A stretch of DNA of 21,087 nucleotides from an uncultured Collinsella sp. (GCA_900757495.1 CAAENX010000016.1:1-21087), one strand, 5' to 3'. Shown: positions 1 to 7,425, counted from the first letter of the stretch. Numbers and translations are program-made. Notes: generated by a model from the letters alone, not told the origin.

Positions 1-10
1 ATATGAGCGA

Positions 11-109
11 AAACCCACCTGAGCGAGCAAGGTGCCTTGAAGCGAAGCGGCATTGACCTTCTGGTCATGCCGCTGAAGCTGAAAGGCAGATTGCCGCTCT
101 GGCGGGTTT
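11..109. repeat. Long imperfect hairpin downstream of aroF (element A)
   Basis: An inverted repeat spans nearly the first 110 bases. AAACCC (11-16) pairs with GGGTTT (104-109), GAGCG (21-25) with CGCTC (95-99), GCCTT (34-38) with AAGGC (83-87), and the apex is a nearly perfect hairpin of AGCGGCA (46-52) with TGCCGCT (68-74) plus TGACC/GGTCA around a TTCT loop. Asymmetric internal loops remain at 26-33 and 88-94. No reading frame here looks like a gene. It could be a transcribed 3' structure of the aroF mRNA or a genomic repeat. It shares a GAGCGAGC string with element D (16516-16621) but lacks the TTCCGCA/GAGGAC signature of the other elements. Confidence 0.55.
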
Positions 110-122
110 GCAGCGTCGAGCC

Positions 123-150
123 GTTACGCGGGTTGGTAAACCCGCGTAAC
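123..150 (-). terminator. Hairpin terminator at the aroF stop codon
   Basis: A perfect 12-bp inverted repeat, GTTACGCGGGTT (123-134) and AACCCGCGTAAC (139-150), closes a GGTA loop. Its upstream edge touches the TAG stop codon of the minus-strand DAHP synthase gene (150-152). There is no clear run of T after it on the minus strand, so intrinsic termination is inferred from position and stem strength. Confidence 0.55.
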
Positions 151-1181
151 TAAACCCGCTCCGCGATCTCGTGAATGAGGTAGTCGGTCTTTTCCCAGCC
201 CAGGCACGGATCGGTGATCGACTTGCCAAAGACGCCGCCGTCGACCGGCTGGTTGCCGTCCTCAAGGTAGGACTCGATCATAAAGCCCTTGACCAGCCTG
301 GAGATAGCTTCGTTGCGGCGGCAGCTGTCGAGCACCTCCTTGCAAATGCGATACTGCTCCAGCGGACGCTTGCCCGAGTTGTCGTGGTTGCAGTCGATGA
401 CCGCTGCCGGATTGGCATAGCCGGCGTGCTCGGTATAGCGCTCGGCCAGGCGCTCGAGGTGCTCGTAGTGGTAGTTGGGGTAGGTGCGGCCGTCGAGGCC
501 AATGTAGCCGCGCATGACGGCGTGCGCGAGCGGATTGCCGTCGCACTCGACCTCCCAGTTGCGGAAGATGAAGCTCTGGTGCGCCTGCGCAGCGTAAATG
601 GAGTTGAGCATAACGGTGGTAGAGCCGGCAGTGGGATTCTTCATGCCCACAGGCACCGAAATGCCACTCGACACCAGACGGTGTTCCTGGTTCTCGACCG
701 AGCGCGCGCCCACGGCGACATAGCTCAGCAGGTCGACGAGGTACTGGTAGTTGGACGGGTAGAGCATCTCGTCGGCAGTGAAAAAGCCGGTCTCCTCGAT
801 GACGCGCAGGTGCATGTGGCGAATGGCCTTGACGCCCTCGAGCAGGTCATCGGGTGCCTCGGGGTCGGGATTGTGCAGTAGGCCCTTGTAGCCAGTGCCC
901 TTGGTGCGCGGCTTGTTGGTGTAGACACGCGGAATGATGATGAGCTTATCCTTGACCTCCTCGGCGGTCTTGGCCAGTCGGTTCATGTACTCAAGTACCG
1001 AGTCCTCGCGGTCGGCAGAGCACGGGCCGATGATGAGCACCTTACGTGCGTCCTCGCCGGTAAAGACCTTGGCGACTTCGGCATCGAATGCCTGCTTCTT
1101 GGCGGTAAGCTCGGCGGAGAGCGGCATTTCCTCGCGGATCTCCATGGGGATCGGCAACCTGCGTTTGAATTCCATGGCCAT
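150..1181 (-). CDS. aroF: 3-deoxy-7-phosphoheptulonate (DAHP) synthase, class I
   Basis: This cytoplasmic enzyme condenses phosphoenolpyruvate and erythrose 4-phosphate to DAHP, the first step of the shikimate pathway to aromatic amino acids. The 343-aa product shows the class I hallmarks in order: LIIGPCSADRED near the N-terminus, PRVYTNKPRTKGTGYKG in the substrate site, ADEMLYP, SVENQEHR, GMKNPTAG, IDCNHDNSGK and GFMIESYLEDGNQ. The length is typical of the E. coli AroF/G/H group. The ATG at 1181 was chosen because GAGGAGG lies 6 bases upstream; a TTG further out at 1196 would overlap that ribosome-binding site. The gene stands alone, with its own promoter and terminator. Which aromatic amino acid inhibits it cannot be read from the sequence, so the symbol stands for the family. 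Confidence 0.93.
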   Translation of the reverse strand: MAMEFKRRLPIPMEIREEMPLSAELTAKKQAFDAEVAKVFTGEDARKVLIIGPCSADREDSVLEYMNRLAKTAEEVKDKLIIIPRVYTNKPRTKGTGYKGLLHNPDPEAPDDLLEGVKAIRHMHLRVIEETGFFTADEMLYPSNYQYLVDLLSYVAVGARSVENQEHRLVSSGISVPVGMKNPTAGSTTVMLNSIYAAQAHQSFIFRNWEVECDGNPLAHAVMRGYIGLDGRTYPNYHYEHLERLAERYTEHAGYANPAAVIDCNHDNSGKRPLEQYRICKEVLDSCRRNEAISRLVKGFMIESYLEDGNQPVDGGVFGKSITDPCLGWEKTDYLIHEIAERV

Positions 1182-1195
1182 ACGGGGCCTCCTCA

Positions 1196-1205
1196 ATCAA
1201 TTGAT
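1196..1205. promoter_or_regulatory. Palindrome just upstream of the aroF ribosome-binding site
   Basis: ATCAATTGAT is a perfect 10-bp palindrome between the predicted transcription start and the ribosome-binding site of aroF. It could be a repressor half-site or chance. Confidence 0.2.
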
Positions 1206-1234
1206 GGCATCGAGAACATTGTCGAATGCTCGGC

Positions 1235-1263
1235 ATTATCCGCTGTCGCACGCTAAAGTGCAA
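1235..1263 (-). promoter_or_regulatory. Sigma-70-type promoter for aroF
   Basis: Read on the minus strand there is TTGCAC (1263-1258), a 17-bp spacer, and GATAAT (1240-1235). Both hexamers are close to consensus and the spacing is optimal. The start codon is about 55 bases downstream. Confidence 0.65.
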
Positions 1264-1278
1264 CCCCTCGCCGCCCCG

Positions 1279-1317
1279 AAACCTACCAAATAGGGACAGG
1301 TTTATTTTGGTAGGTTT
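1279..1317. repeat. REP-like hairpin, AAACCTACCAAA/TTTGGTAGGTTT
   Basis: A perfect 12-bp inverted repeat (1279-1290 and 1306-1317) encloses a 15-base loop that contains GGGACAGG. It sits 16 bp beyond the -35 box of the aroF promoter. Small palindromic units of this kind often occur many times per genome. Only one copy is in the window, so repetitiveness is an inference. Confidence 0.45.
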
Positions 1318-1399
1318 TATCTGGGGAAACGCCGGCGGATGCCGGGAGGGAGTGGCACTGCGCGGGGCCCTATGGCTGTTGTCGGTTCCCCGGGAAACA

Positions 1400-1637
1400 C
1401 CCTGTGGGCAAAAAATGGCAAATATGAGTACTGTTGCTATCTCAGTGCCATATCGTCATCACAAAATAATGGACATAATAGTAAATATGTTCATTAACGT
1501 AAGCACATATAAGTCCGCTATTGGGCTGTTTGATCAATTTAGGAGCGCGTGCAAGCCGTGTGAGCAGCATTTGGTGCTGTTTTGGCTGTTACTAAAAAGG
1601 TGACAGTACTCATATTTGCCATTTTTTGCCCACGGGG
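1400..1637. mobile_element. MITE-like element with about 35-bp terminal inverted repeats, no transposase
   Basis: A 31-bp stretch at 1404-1434, starting GTGGGCAAAAAATGG, is repeated exactly in inverse orientation at 1603-1633. Allowing one mismatch extends the arms to 35 bp (1400-1434 and 1603-1637). The 168-bp interior is clearly AT-richer than the flanking genome and contains a further hairpin, TAATGGACATA (1467-1477) against TATGTTCATTA (1486-1496). No credible protein is encoded, although an open frame crosses it by chance. Length, long terminal repeats and foreign composition fit a non-autonomous transposable element. No convincing target-site duplication is visible at either edge, so it could instead be another kind of structured repeat. 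Confidence 0.5.
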
Positions 1638-1690
1638 CTTGGAGTGGGCTGTCAATCAGGTCCTAGGGGAGGCAGTTCGAGGCCCAAAGG

Positions 1691-1734
1691 ACACAAAACG
1701 GGGGCGCAGTTCATTCTGCGTCCCCGTTTTGTGT
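1691..1734 (-). terminator. Strong hairpin terminator of the ABC exporter operon
   Basis: A 19-bp stem (1691-1709 with 1716-1734, one G-T pair) closes a 6-base TTCATT loop, 24 bp beyond the stop codon of the last transporter gene. The foot of the stem is AT-rich (ACACAAAA/TTTTGTGT), so it can work in both directions. Confidence 0.75.
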
Positions 1735-1757
1735 ATTGCGGTTGTTTGCCGCCGGTT

Positions 1758-3614
1758 TTACGCCGCTTCGTCGAACTGCGAGTTGTACAGGTCGGCGTAG
1801 AAGCCGCCCTGGGCGAGCAACTCGTCGTGTGTGCCCTTCTCGACGATGTCGCCGTCGCGAATCACCAAGATTACGTCGGCGTTGCGGATCGTGGACAGGC
1901 GATGCGCGATGACAAAGCTCGTGCGGCCCTGCATCAGCGCATCCATGGCGCGTTGGATGAGCTCCTCGGTTCGGGTGTCCACGTTAGAGGTCGCCTCGTC
2001 CAAAATCAGCGCCGGACGGTCGGCCAAAATGGCGCGGGCGATGGTCACGAGTTGGCGCTGGCCCTGTGAGAGGTTGGTGCCCTCCTCATTGATCATAAAG
2101 TCGTAGCCGCCGGCGAGCGTATGGATAAAGTGGTCGCAGCGCGCGGCGCGTGCGGCAGCCTCGACTTCGGCATCGCTCGCATCGGGGCGTCCGTAGCGGA
2201 TGTTCTCGCGGATGGTGCCGTTAAACAGCCAGGTATCCTGCAGCACCATGGCAAACTCGCCGCGCAGTGCCGCGCGGTCCCAGTCGCGCACGTCGACGCC
2301 CTCGACGCGCAGCGAACCGCCGTCCACGTCGTAGAAACGCTGCAGCAGCTTAATGAGCGTGGTCTTGCCGGCGCCGGTGGGGCCGACGATGGCGATGGTC
2401 TGACCGGGCTGCGCCTCGCAGCTAAAGTCGTGGATGATGGTCTTGTCGGGCGTGTAGCCAAACTTGACATGGTCAAACTCAACGTGGCCGGGGCGCTTCT
2501 CGGGAATCTGGGCGTCGGCCTTCTGCTCCTCCTCGGGCGCGGCGAGGAACTCAAAGACGCGCTCGGTGGCAGCGGCCATCGACTGCATCGTGTTGCTCAC
2601 GTTGCCCAGCTGCTGCACCGGCTGCGTAAAGTTGCGCACGTACTGGATAAAGCTCTGGATGTCGCCGGGCGTGGCATTGCCGGTCAGCGCGAGCTGTGCG
2701 CCCACCACGACAACGCCCACGTAGCCCATGTTGCCCACCAAGCTCATAAGCGGCATCATCAGGCCCGATAGGAACTGCGAGCGCCAGCCACTAATAAAGA
2801 GACGGTCGTTTTGACGGTCGAACTCCTCGATTGAGGCCTCGGCGCGGTCGAACACCTGAATAACGTTCTGGCCGGCAAAGTCCTCCTCGATAATGCCGTT
2901 GACGGCGCCCAGGACTTGCTGTTGCTCGCGGAAGTACGGCTGCGAGAAGTGAATCATCACGGTCAGGATAATCGCGGCAGCCGGCAGCGTGAGCACGGTG
3001 ACGCCGGTGAGCGGCAGACTGATCGACAGCATCATGACGAGCACGCCGATAATCTGCGTCACCGATGTGATGAGTTGTGTCACGCTCTGGTTGAGTGACT
3101 GACCCAGCGTGTCGACATCGTTGGTGATGCGGCTGAGCACGTCGCCCTTGCTGTGGCCGTTGAAGTAGCTCATCGGCACGACAGCGATCTTGGCGGCGAT
3201 CTCCTTGCGCATGCGGTAGCAAATCTTTTGCGTGACGCCGGTCATGAGCCAGCCCTGGATGAGGCCGCAGACAGAGCTTGCCAGATACAGGCAGAGCAAA
3301 AAGCCGAGCGTCTTGGCGATCCAGGCAAAGTCAACGTCGCCGGTACCGTTGACCTTGGCAACCAGGCCCTCGAACAGCTTGGTCGTAACCTGGCCGAGCA
3401 CCTTGGGCCCCACAATGTTAAAGATGACCGAGCATACGGCAAAGGCGACGGCGGCAAACACGGCAATCTTGTGCTGGCCGATATAGCCGAGCAGCTGCCT
3501 CATGGTGCCCTTAAAGTCCTTGGCCTTTTCGCCGCGGCCCATACCACCCATGCGGCCCATGGGACCGCGCCGGCGGGTGGGCTTGGGAATCTGAGTCTTG
3601 GTCTCGTCTGCCAT
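1758..3614 (-). CDS. ABC exporter half-transporter, subunit with the canonical ATPase residues
   Basis: This 618-aa protein has an ABC transmembrane domain (six segments between about residues 50 and 340) followed by a nucleotide-binding domain. The Walker A is GPTGAGKTT with K417, Walker B is LILDEATSNVD with D539 and catalytic E540, and the switch histidine is H571 in IAHRLSTI. The signature loop is altered to LSQGQ (around 515-519) instead of LSGGQ. With its partner encoded upstream, it should form a heterodimeric exporter of the MdlAB/LmrCD/TM287-288 type in the cytoplasmic membrane. In such pairs one ATP site is active and the other degenerate; here the active site combines this subunit's Walker motifs with the partner's intact VSGGQ. 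The N-terminus is a basic, Gly/Met-rich tail. The start codon overlaps the partner's stop by one base (TAATG), with GGAAGGAGG just upstream. The substrate cannot be told from sequence. Confidence 0.93.
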   Translation of the reverse strand: MADETKTQIPKPTRRRGPMGRMGGMGRGEKAKDFKGTMRQLLGYIGQHKIAVFAAVAFAVCSVIFNIVGPKVLGQVTTKLFEGLVAKVNGTGDVDFAWIAKTLGFLLCLYLASSVCGLIQGWLMTGVTQKICYRMRKEIAAKIAVVPMSYFNGHSKGDVLSRITNDVDTLGQSLNQSVTQLITSVTQIIGVLVMMLSISLPLTGVTVLTLPAAAIILTVMIHFSQPYFREQQQVLGAVNGIIEEDFAGQNVIQVFDRAEASIEEFDRQNDRLFISGWRSQFLSGLMMPLMSLVGNMGYVGVVVVGAQLALTGNATPGDIQSFIQYVRNFTQPVQQLGNVSNTMQSMAAATERVFEFLAAPEEEQKADAQIPEKRPGHVEFDHVKFGYTPDKTIIHDFSCEAQPGQTIAIVGPTGAGKTTLIKLLQRFYDVDGGSLRVEGVDVRDWDRAALRGEFAMVLQDTWLFNGTIRENIRYGRPDASDAEVEAAARAARCDHFIHTLAGGYDFMINEEGTNLSQGQRQLVTIARAILADRPALILDEATSNVDTRTEELIQRAMDALMQGRTSFVIAHRLSTIRNADVILVIRDGDIVEKGTHDELLAQGGFYADLYNSQFDEAA

Positions 3615-5980
3615 TAGCGCTCGCCTCCTTCCATGACGGCTTCAATCTCTTCTTGGGTAAGCCCCAACTCCTCGGCGGAAAGCTGCGACTGTGCGATCTC
3701 CAGGTATGCCGGGCAGTTGTGCAGCAGTTCCTCGTGCGTGCCGGTGCCCACTACGTGGCCGTCGTCGAGCACGATGATCTGATCGGCGTGCATGATGGTC
3801 GCGATGCGCTGGGCCACGACCACGAGCGCGGCGTCGGTAACGTTTTTGGCAAGCTCCTCGCGCAGGCGCGCGTCGGTCTTGTAGTCGAGGGCGCTAAACG
3901 AGTCATCGAACACCACGACCTCGGGCTTTTTGGCCAACGCGCGGGCGATGGCCAGGCGCTGGCGCTGACCGCCCGAGACATTGGAGCCGCCCTGGCTGAT
4001 GGGGGAGTCGTAGCCGCCCTCGCGCTCGGCGATAAAGTCCTCGGCCTGTGCGATGCGTGCCGCCTGGCGCATGTCATCATCGCTCACCATGTCGCCGGCA
4101 AATTTGAGGTTGCTCTCGACAGTGCCCGAGAACAGACGCCCCTGCTGCGGGATATAGCCAATGCGGCGGCGAAGCTCGGAAAGGGTCATATCGCGCACGT
4201 CGATGCCGTCGAGCGAAATGCTGCCGCCGGTGACGTCGTACAGGCGCGGGATGAGCTGCACAAGCGTGGACTTGCCCGAACCCGTGGAGCCGATGATGCC
4301 GAGCATCTGGCCGGCGTGCGTGGTGAAGTTCACACCGCTGATGACATCGGCGTGGGCATCGGGATACTGGAAGCTCACGTCGTGGAAGGCGAGCTCACCG
4401 CGCGGCGCGTTGGCCGCGGGCAGTTTGGGCGAGACGGGGTCGTTGATGCTCGTGGGACAGGTGATGACCTCTTCCACGCGCTCGGCTGCGACCTCGGCGC
4501 GGGGCAGGATGACCGAAACCATGGTGAGGATCATAAACGCCATGACGATCTGCATGGTGTAGGAGATAAACGCCATCATGTTGCCGACCTGCATCACGCC
4601 GTCGGACACGCCCTGCGCACCAAACCAGACGATAAGCACGGTGATGCAGTTCATGACGAGCATCATGAGCGGCATCATAAAGCTCATGGCGCGGTTGGTG
4701 TAGAGCTGCGTGGTCATCAGGTCGAGGGACGCCTGGTCAAAGCGCTCGAGCTCATGCTCCTCGCGGTTAAACGAGCGGATGGGCATAAGGCCGTCGAGCA
4801 GCTCGCGGGCGGTAAGGTTCACGCGGTCCACAAAGCTCTGCATCTTTTTGAACTTGGGCATGGTGAGGCCCATAAGCACGCCGACGACGGCCGAGACCGC
4901 GATGATGGCCACGGCGATGGTCCACTCCAGGCCGGTGTGGTTGGCCAGGACGCGCATGACGGCGACGATGCCCATGACGGGCGCCATGAGGCACATGCGG
5001 ATAAACAGGGTTGCGGCCATCTGAATCTGCTGAATGTCGTTGGTGCAGCGGGTGATGAGCGAGGCCTGGCTAAACTTGCCCACCTCGGCCGGCGAGAAGT
5101 GCATAACCTTGTTGAAGGTCTCGCGGCGCAGGTCGCGGGCGATGGAGCAGGCGGTGCGCGAAGCCACGGCACCGGTCAGGATGGTGGCGACCAGCGACAC
5201 CAGACACAGACCAAACATCGTGGTCGCCATGCGGCCCAGGTAGGCGTTCTGCACGTCGGCGGGGTCGATACCCTGTGCCTTGTACTCGTCCTGCACATAG
5301 CTCACGGCGCGTTGGGTCACGATGGAGCCCGACATGGAGCCCATTTTGTCCGCCATACCGTTGGCGCCCTCGACGAGCTTGCCTTGGTCGATTAGGCCGC
5401 CTTCAACGCCTAGACGCAGGCTCTTCATGGTGATCTTGCCGCCGTCGGCATCAATCTGCTTTTGCATATTCTGCGCCGCTGCGGCCTTTTGCTGCATCTT
5501 GGCGAGCTGGTCGGGCGTCATCGCTGCCATTTGCTCGGGCGTGGGCATGGCTTGGGCGTCGCTGTTGCCTTTCTCGCTGGACGCGCCCATCATGTCGCCC
5601 ATGGAGCTGGCGTCGATGCCTTGGTTGAGCGAAAGGACGACGGTCTCGGGCAGGCTCATGATATCGGCAATCTTGCCGCCGTCGGCGCGCTCATCCTCGG
5701 TTCCCCTGTACGTGCGAATGCCGTTTTTGTCTGCCCTGCCAAACGCAGCTTCTACTGTCTTGGCGTCTTTGGCGCTCATAAAGAGTTCGAGGTCGTCGAG
5801 CGATTCGGCACGAATGGTGTCGGGCACGGGCGAGGCGATGCCGCCTTGCTGCACGCCCACGTCGACGATGCCGCTCATATAGGTAGGCAGTGCCAGATCG
5901 GCGTTACAGCTGATTACGATAAGTACGATAGCTGCGAACAGTGATGGGACATGCTTTTTAAAGAGCTTGAGAATCCTCAC
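3614..5980 (-). CDS. ABC exporter half-transporter with large extracytoplasmic loop and degenerate ATPase site
   Basis: This 788-aa protein is about 170-200 residues longer than a usual half-transporter. The excess lies between TM1 (about 12-34) and TM2 (about 250-272), where some 210 mostly hydrophilic residues rich in Met, Gln, Ala and Asp should sit outside the membrane. The nucleotide-binding domain has Walker A GSTGSGKST (K570) and an intact signature VSGGQ. Walker B reads VVVFDDSFSALD, with D693 in place of the catalytic glutamate, and the switch histidine is replaced by Q724 (VVAQRIATI). These two changes mark the degenerate-site subunit of a heterodimeric exporter and match the canonical partner encoded next. 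Translation starts at a GTG that overlaps the MarR stop by four bases (GTGA), with AAGGAG 9 bases upstream. Transport of a drug, lipid or peptide is possible; the substrate is unknown. Confidence 0.92.
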   Translation of the reverse strand: MRILKLFKKHVPSLFAAIVLIVISCNADLALPTYMSGIVDVGVQQGGIASPVPDTIRAESLDDLELFMSAKDAKTVEAAFGRADKNGIRTYRGTEDERADGGKIADIMSLPETVVLSLNQGIDASSMGDMMGASSEKGNSDAQAMPTPEQMAAMTPDQLAKMQQKAAAAQNMQKQIDADGGKITMKSLRLGVEGGLIDQGKLVEGANGMADKMGSMSGSIVTQRAVSYVQDEYKAQGIDPADVQNAYLGRMATTMFGLCLVSLVATILTGAVASRTACSIARDLRRETFNKVMHFSPAEVGKFSQASLITRCTNDIQQIQMAATLFIRMCLMAPVMGIVAVMRVLANHTGLEWTIAVAIIAVSAVVGVLMGLTMPKFKKMQSFVDRVNLTARELLDGLMPIRSFNREEHELERFDQASLDLMTTQLYTNRAMSFMMPLMMLVMNCITVLIVWFGAQGVSDGVMQVGNMMAFISYTMQIVMAFMILTMVSVILPRAEVAAERVEEVITCPTSINDPVSPKLPAANAPRGELAFHDVSFQYPDAHADVISGVNFTTHAGQMLGIIGSTGSGKSTLVQLIPRLYDVTGGSISLDGIDVRDMTLSELRRRIGYIPQQGRLFSGTVESNLKFAGDMVSDDDMRQAARIAQAEDFIAEREGGYDSPISQGGSNVSGGQRQRLAIARALAKKPEVVVFDDSFSALDYKTDARLREELAKNVTDAALVVVAQRIATIMHADQIIVLDDGHVVGTGTHEELLHNCPAYLEIAQSQLSAEELGLTQEEIEAVMEGGER

Positions 5981-6426
5981 TTGGCATTTCTCCTTTCTTG
6001 ATTGCAGTCGATAATTTCGTTGAGACGCCTTAGAAGGCGCACCATCTCTTGGGTATCTGTTTCGCCGAGCTGCTCGAGGAAGGCCGCGGTGCGCTCCTCG
6101 AATTCCCGACGTTTGATTTCGAGATTCTGGAATCCCTTGTCGGTCATCGTGACGTGTACACGACGACGGTCGGTCTTTGAGTGCTCGCGCTCGACCCAGC
6201 CCTTGGCTTCGAGAGTGCGTAAGATATTGGCGATGCGGGCACTCGAGACCCAGGCGCGATTTGCGAGTTCGCTCGGCGTGAGCGAACCGCCAGCGAGCAT
6301 GAGGGCGCGCATGACAGCCATCTCGCCGCCGAGAGCTTTGTCCGCAGAGCGTGAAATGCGATGATGCATGCTGCCAAACTCAGTTAAGAGCTGACGTCCA
6401 AGCTCATGGAAATCGGTATCTTCCAC
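5977..6426 (-). CDS. MarR-family transcriptional regulator
   Basis: The product is a 149-aa protein with a central winged helix-turn-helix: LTPSELANRAWVSSARIANI for the helix-turn-helix and the wing KTDRRRVHVTMTDKG at about 85-100, flanked by the N- and C-terminal helices used for dimerisation. It is the first gene of the exporter operon and overlaps the next by four bases, the usual arrangement for a repressor that controls its own efflux genes. The GTG at 6426 follows a purine-rich AGGGG six bases upstream. An inverted repeat that includes this start codon may be its operator. The ligand is unknown. Confidence 0.9.
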   Translation of the reverse strand: MEDTDFHELGRQLLTEFGSMHHRISRSADKALGGEMAVMRALMLAGGSLTPSELANRAWVSSARIANILRTLEAKGWVEREHSKTDRRRVHVTMTDKGFQNLEIKRREFEERTAAFLEQLGETDTQEMVRLLRRLNEIIDCNQERRNAK

Positions 6427-6466
6427 CGAAAACCCCTAACACTAGAAACTATTTTCGGTGAAAGAT
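6418..6466. promoter_or_regulatory. Inverted repeat over the marR start, candidate MarR operator
   Basis: ATCTTCCACCGAAAA (6418-6432) and TTTTCGGTGAAAGAT (6452-6466) are inverse copies with one mismatch in 15, separated by 19 bp. The left arm contains the GTG start codon of the MarR gene and the right arm lies in its 5' untranslated region. The position suits autorepression of the whole exporter operon. MarR sites are usually single palindromes of about 16-20 bp, so two half-sites this far apart would be unusual; an mRNA hairpin covering the start codon is the alternative. Confidence 0.45.
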
Positions 6467-6502
6467 GATACCCGCATATTCGGGCCTCATGCAGTGGGCA
6501 AT

Positions 6503-6521
6503 ATAAAGAGCGCATAAAGAG
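6503..6521. repeat. Phased direct repeat ATAAAGAG x2
   Basis: ATAAAGAG occurs at 6503-6510 and 6514-6521, 11 bp apart, i.e. about one helical turn. It lies between the marR upstream region and the SDR promoter. It may be a binding site for a regulator of either gene, or chance in AT-rich DNA. Confidence 0.2.
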
Positions 6522-6534
6522 TTAAAAAATTCAA

Positions 6535-6562
6535 TTGCTGAAGCGTTTCAAAGAACTACTAT
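6535..6562 (+). promoter_or_regulatory. Promoter of the SDR gene with LacI-type operator in its spacer
   Basis: TTGCTG (6535-6540) and TACTAT (6557-6562) are separated by 16 bp. TGAAGCGTTTCA (6539-6550) overlaps the -35 box and the spacer; it is a near-palindrome with a central CG, the general form of LacI/GalR-family and cre operators. Repression by a sugar-responsive LacI-family protein would fit the downstream sugar-acid permease. Only one copy is present and no regulator gene is in the window. Confidence 0.4.
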
Positions 6563-6629
6563 GCCCGCGGTTAGGCGAGGGGTTGTCACCACCATGACGA
6601 CTGGGACTCATTTATCGCCACGTGCGATG

Positions 6630-6673
6630 CTCCAACTTCCCGCAAGGAGACACCTGAATCAAGGGGGTTGGAG
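6630..6673 (+). promoter_or_regulatory. Leader hairpin that can hide the SDR ribosome-binding site
   Basis: CTCCAACTTCC (6630-6640) can pair with GGGGGTTGGAG (6663-6673) over 11 bp, including two G-U pairs. The 3' strand contains the AAGGGGG/GGAG ribosome-binding region directly before the ATG at 6676. The loop carries a second ribosome-binding-like AAGGAG. Control of translation is inferred from complementarity alone. Confidence 0.35.
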
Positions 6674-6675
6674 TC

Positions 6676-7425
6676 ATGGCATTTGACTTCACGGGCAAAA
6701 CCGCGATCGTTACCGGCGGCACTCAGGGCATTGGCCTCGAGATCGCCAAGGGCATCGTCGCGGGCGGCGGACACGTCGCGCTCATCGCAAGGAACGCTGC
6801 CAAGGGCGAGGCCGCTGTGGTCGAGCTTGGCGAGGGCAACAAGTTCTATCAGCTCGATGTCGCCGATGCACCCAAGGCACGCGAGACCGTCGAGCAGATT
6901 TTTACGGACCTGCCGCAAACCAACATCCTGATCAACTGTGCTGGCGTCATCAGCACCAAGAAGTTCGACGAGATCGATGACACCGAGTGGCGTCGTACCA
7001 TCGACATCAACCTCAACGGTACCTTCACTATGATGAATGCTGTGTACCCGCACTTTAAGGCGGCCCATGCCGGCACTATCGTCAACGTGAGTTCCGTTGC
7101 GGGCAAGATCGGTGGCGGCCTGCTCGGCACCGCGGCTTACGCGAGCTCCAAGGCCGGTGTTAACGGTCTAACCAAGGCAGTCGCCAAGGAAGGCGGCAAG
7201 TTTGGCGTCCGCTGCAACGCCGTGTGCCCGTCGCTCACCCTTACCGATATGACCTCGATTCTCTCTGACGAGAACTCTCAGCGCATCATCAACGGTATTC
7301 CTCTGGGCCGCGCCGCCCAGGCCAGCGAGCCTGCGCAGATGGTGCTGTTCTTCGCTTCCGACCTCGCCAGCTTCGTGAACGGCGAGATCGGCGACTGCGA
7401 CGGCGGCATCGTCCTGGACGGGTAA
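6676..7425 (+). CDS. Short-chain dehydrogenase/reductase (SDR, FabG-like)
   Basis: This 249-aa protein is a classical SDR. It has the NAD(P)-binding TGGTQGIG at 13-20, NCAG near 94 in the NNAG position, the catalytic serine region VNVSSVAG around 140, and the active-site pair Y155-xxx-K159 in YASSK. Length matches the family. It would oxidise or reduce a hydroxyl/keto group of a small substrate in the cytosol. Its neighbour is a 2-keto-3-deoxygluconate permease, so a role in sugar-acid catabolism such as a KduD-type dehydrogenase is attractive, but sequence resemblance does not separate this from 3-oxoacyl-ACP reductase or other SDRs. The ATG at 6676 is supported by AAGGGGG upstream. A terminator follows, so it may not be strictly co-transcribed with the permease. 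Confidence 0.88.
   Translation: MAFDFTGKTAIVTGGTQGIGLEIAKGIVAGGGHVALIARNAAKGEAAVVELGEGNKFYQLDVADAPKARETVEQIFTDLPQTNILINCAGVISTKKFDEIDDTEWRRTIDINLNGTFTMMNAVYPHFKAAHAGTIVNVSSVAGKIGGGLLGTAAYASSKAGVNGLTKAVAKEGGKFGVRCNAVCPSLTLTDMTSILSDENSQRIINGIPLGRAAQASEPAQMVLFFASDLASFVNGEIGDCDGGIVLDG

Noticed and set aside
1226..1603. A 125-aa open frame across the inverted-repeat element
   Set aside because: It runs through the aroF promoter, the REP-like hairpin and the terminal repeat without a ribosome-binding site or protein-like composition.
3653..5395. A 580-aa open frame on plus, opposite the exporter gene
   Set aside because: It mirrors a well-supported ABC exporter gene, is extremely rich in His, Gly, Asp and Val, and has no domain or ribosome-binding site. 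High-GC antisense frames of this kind are common.
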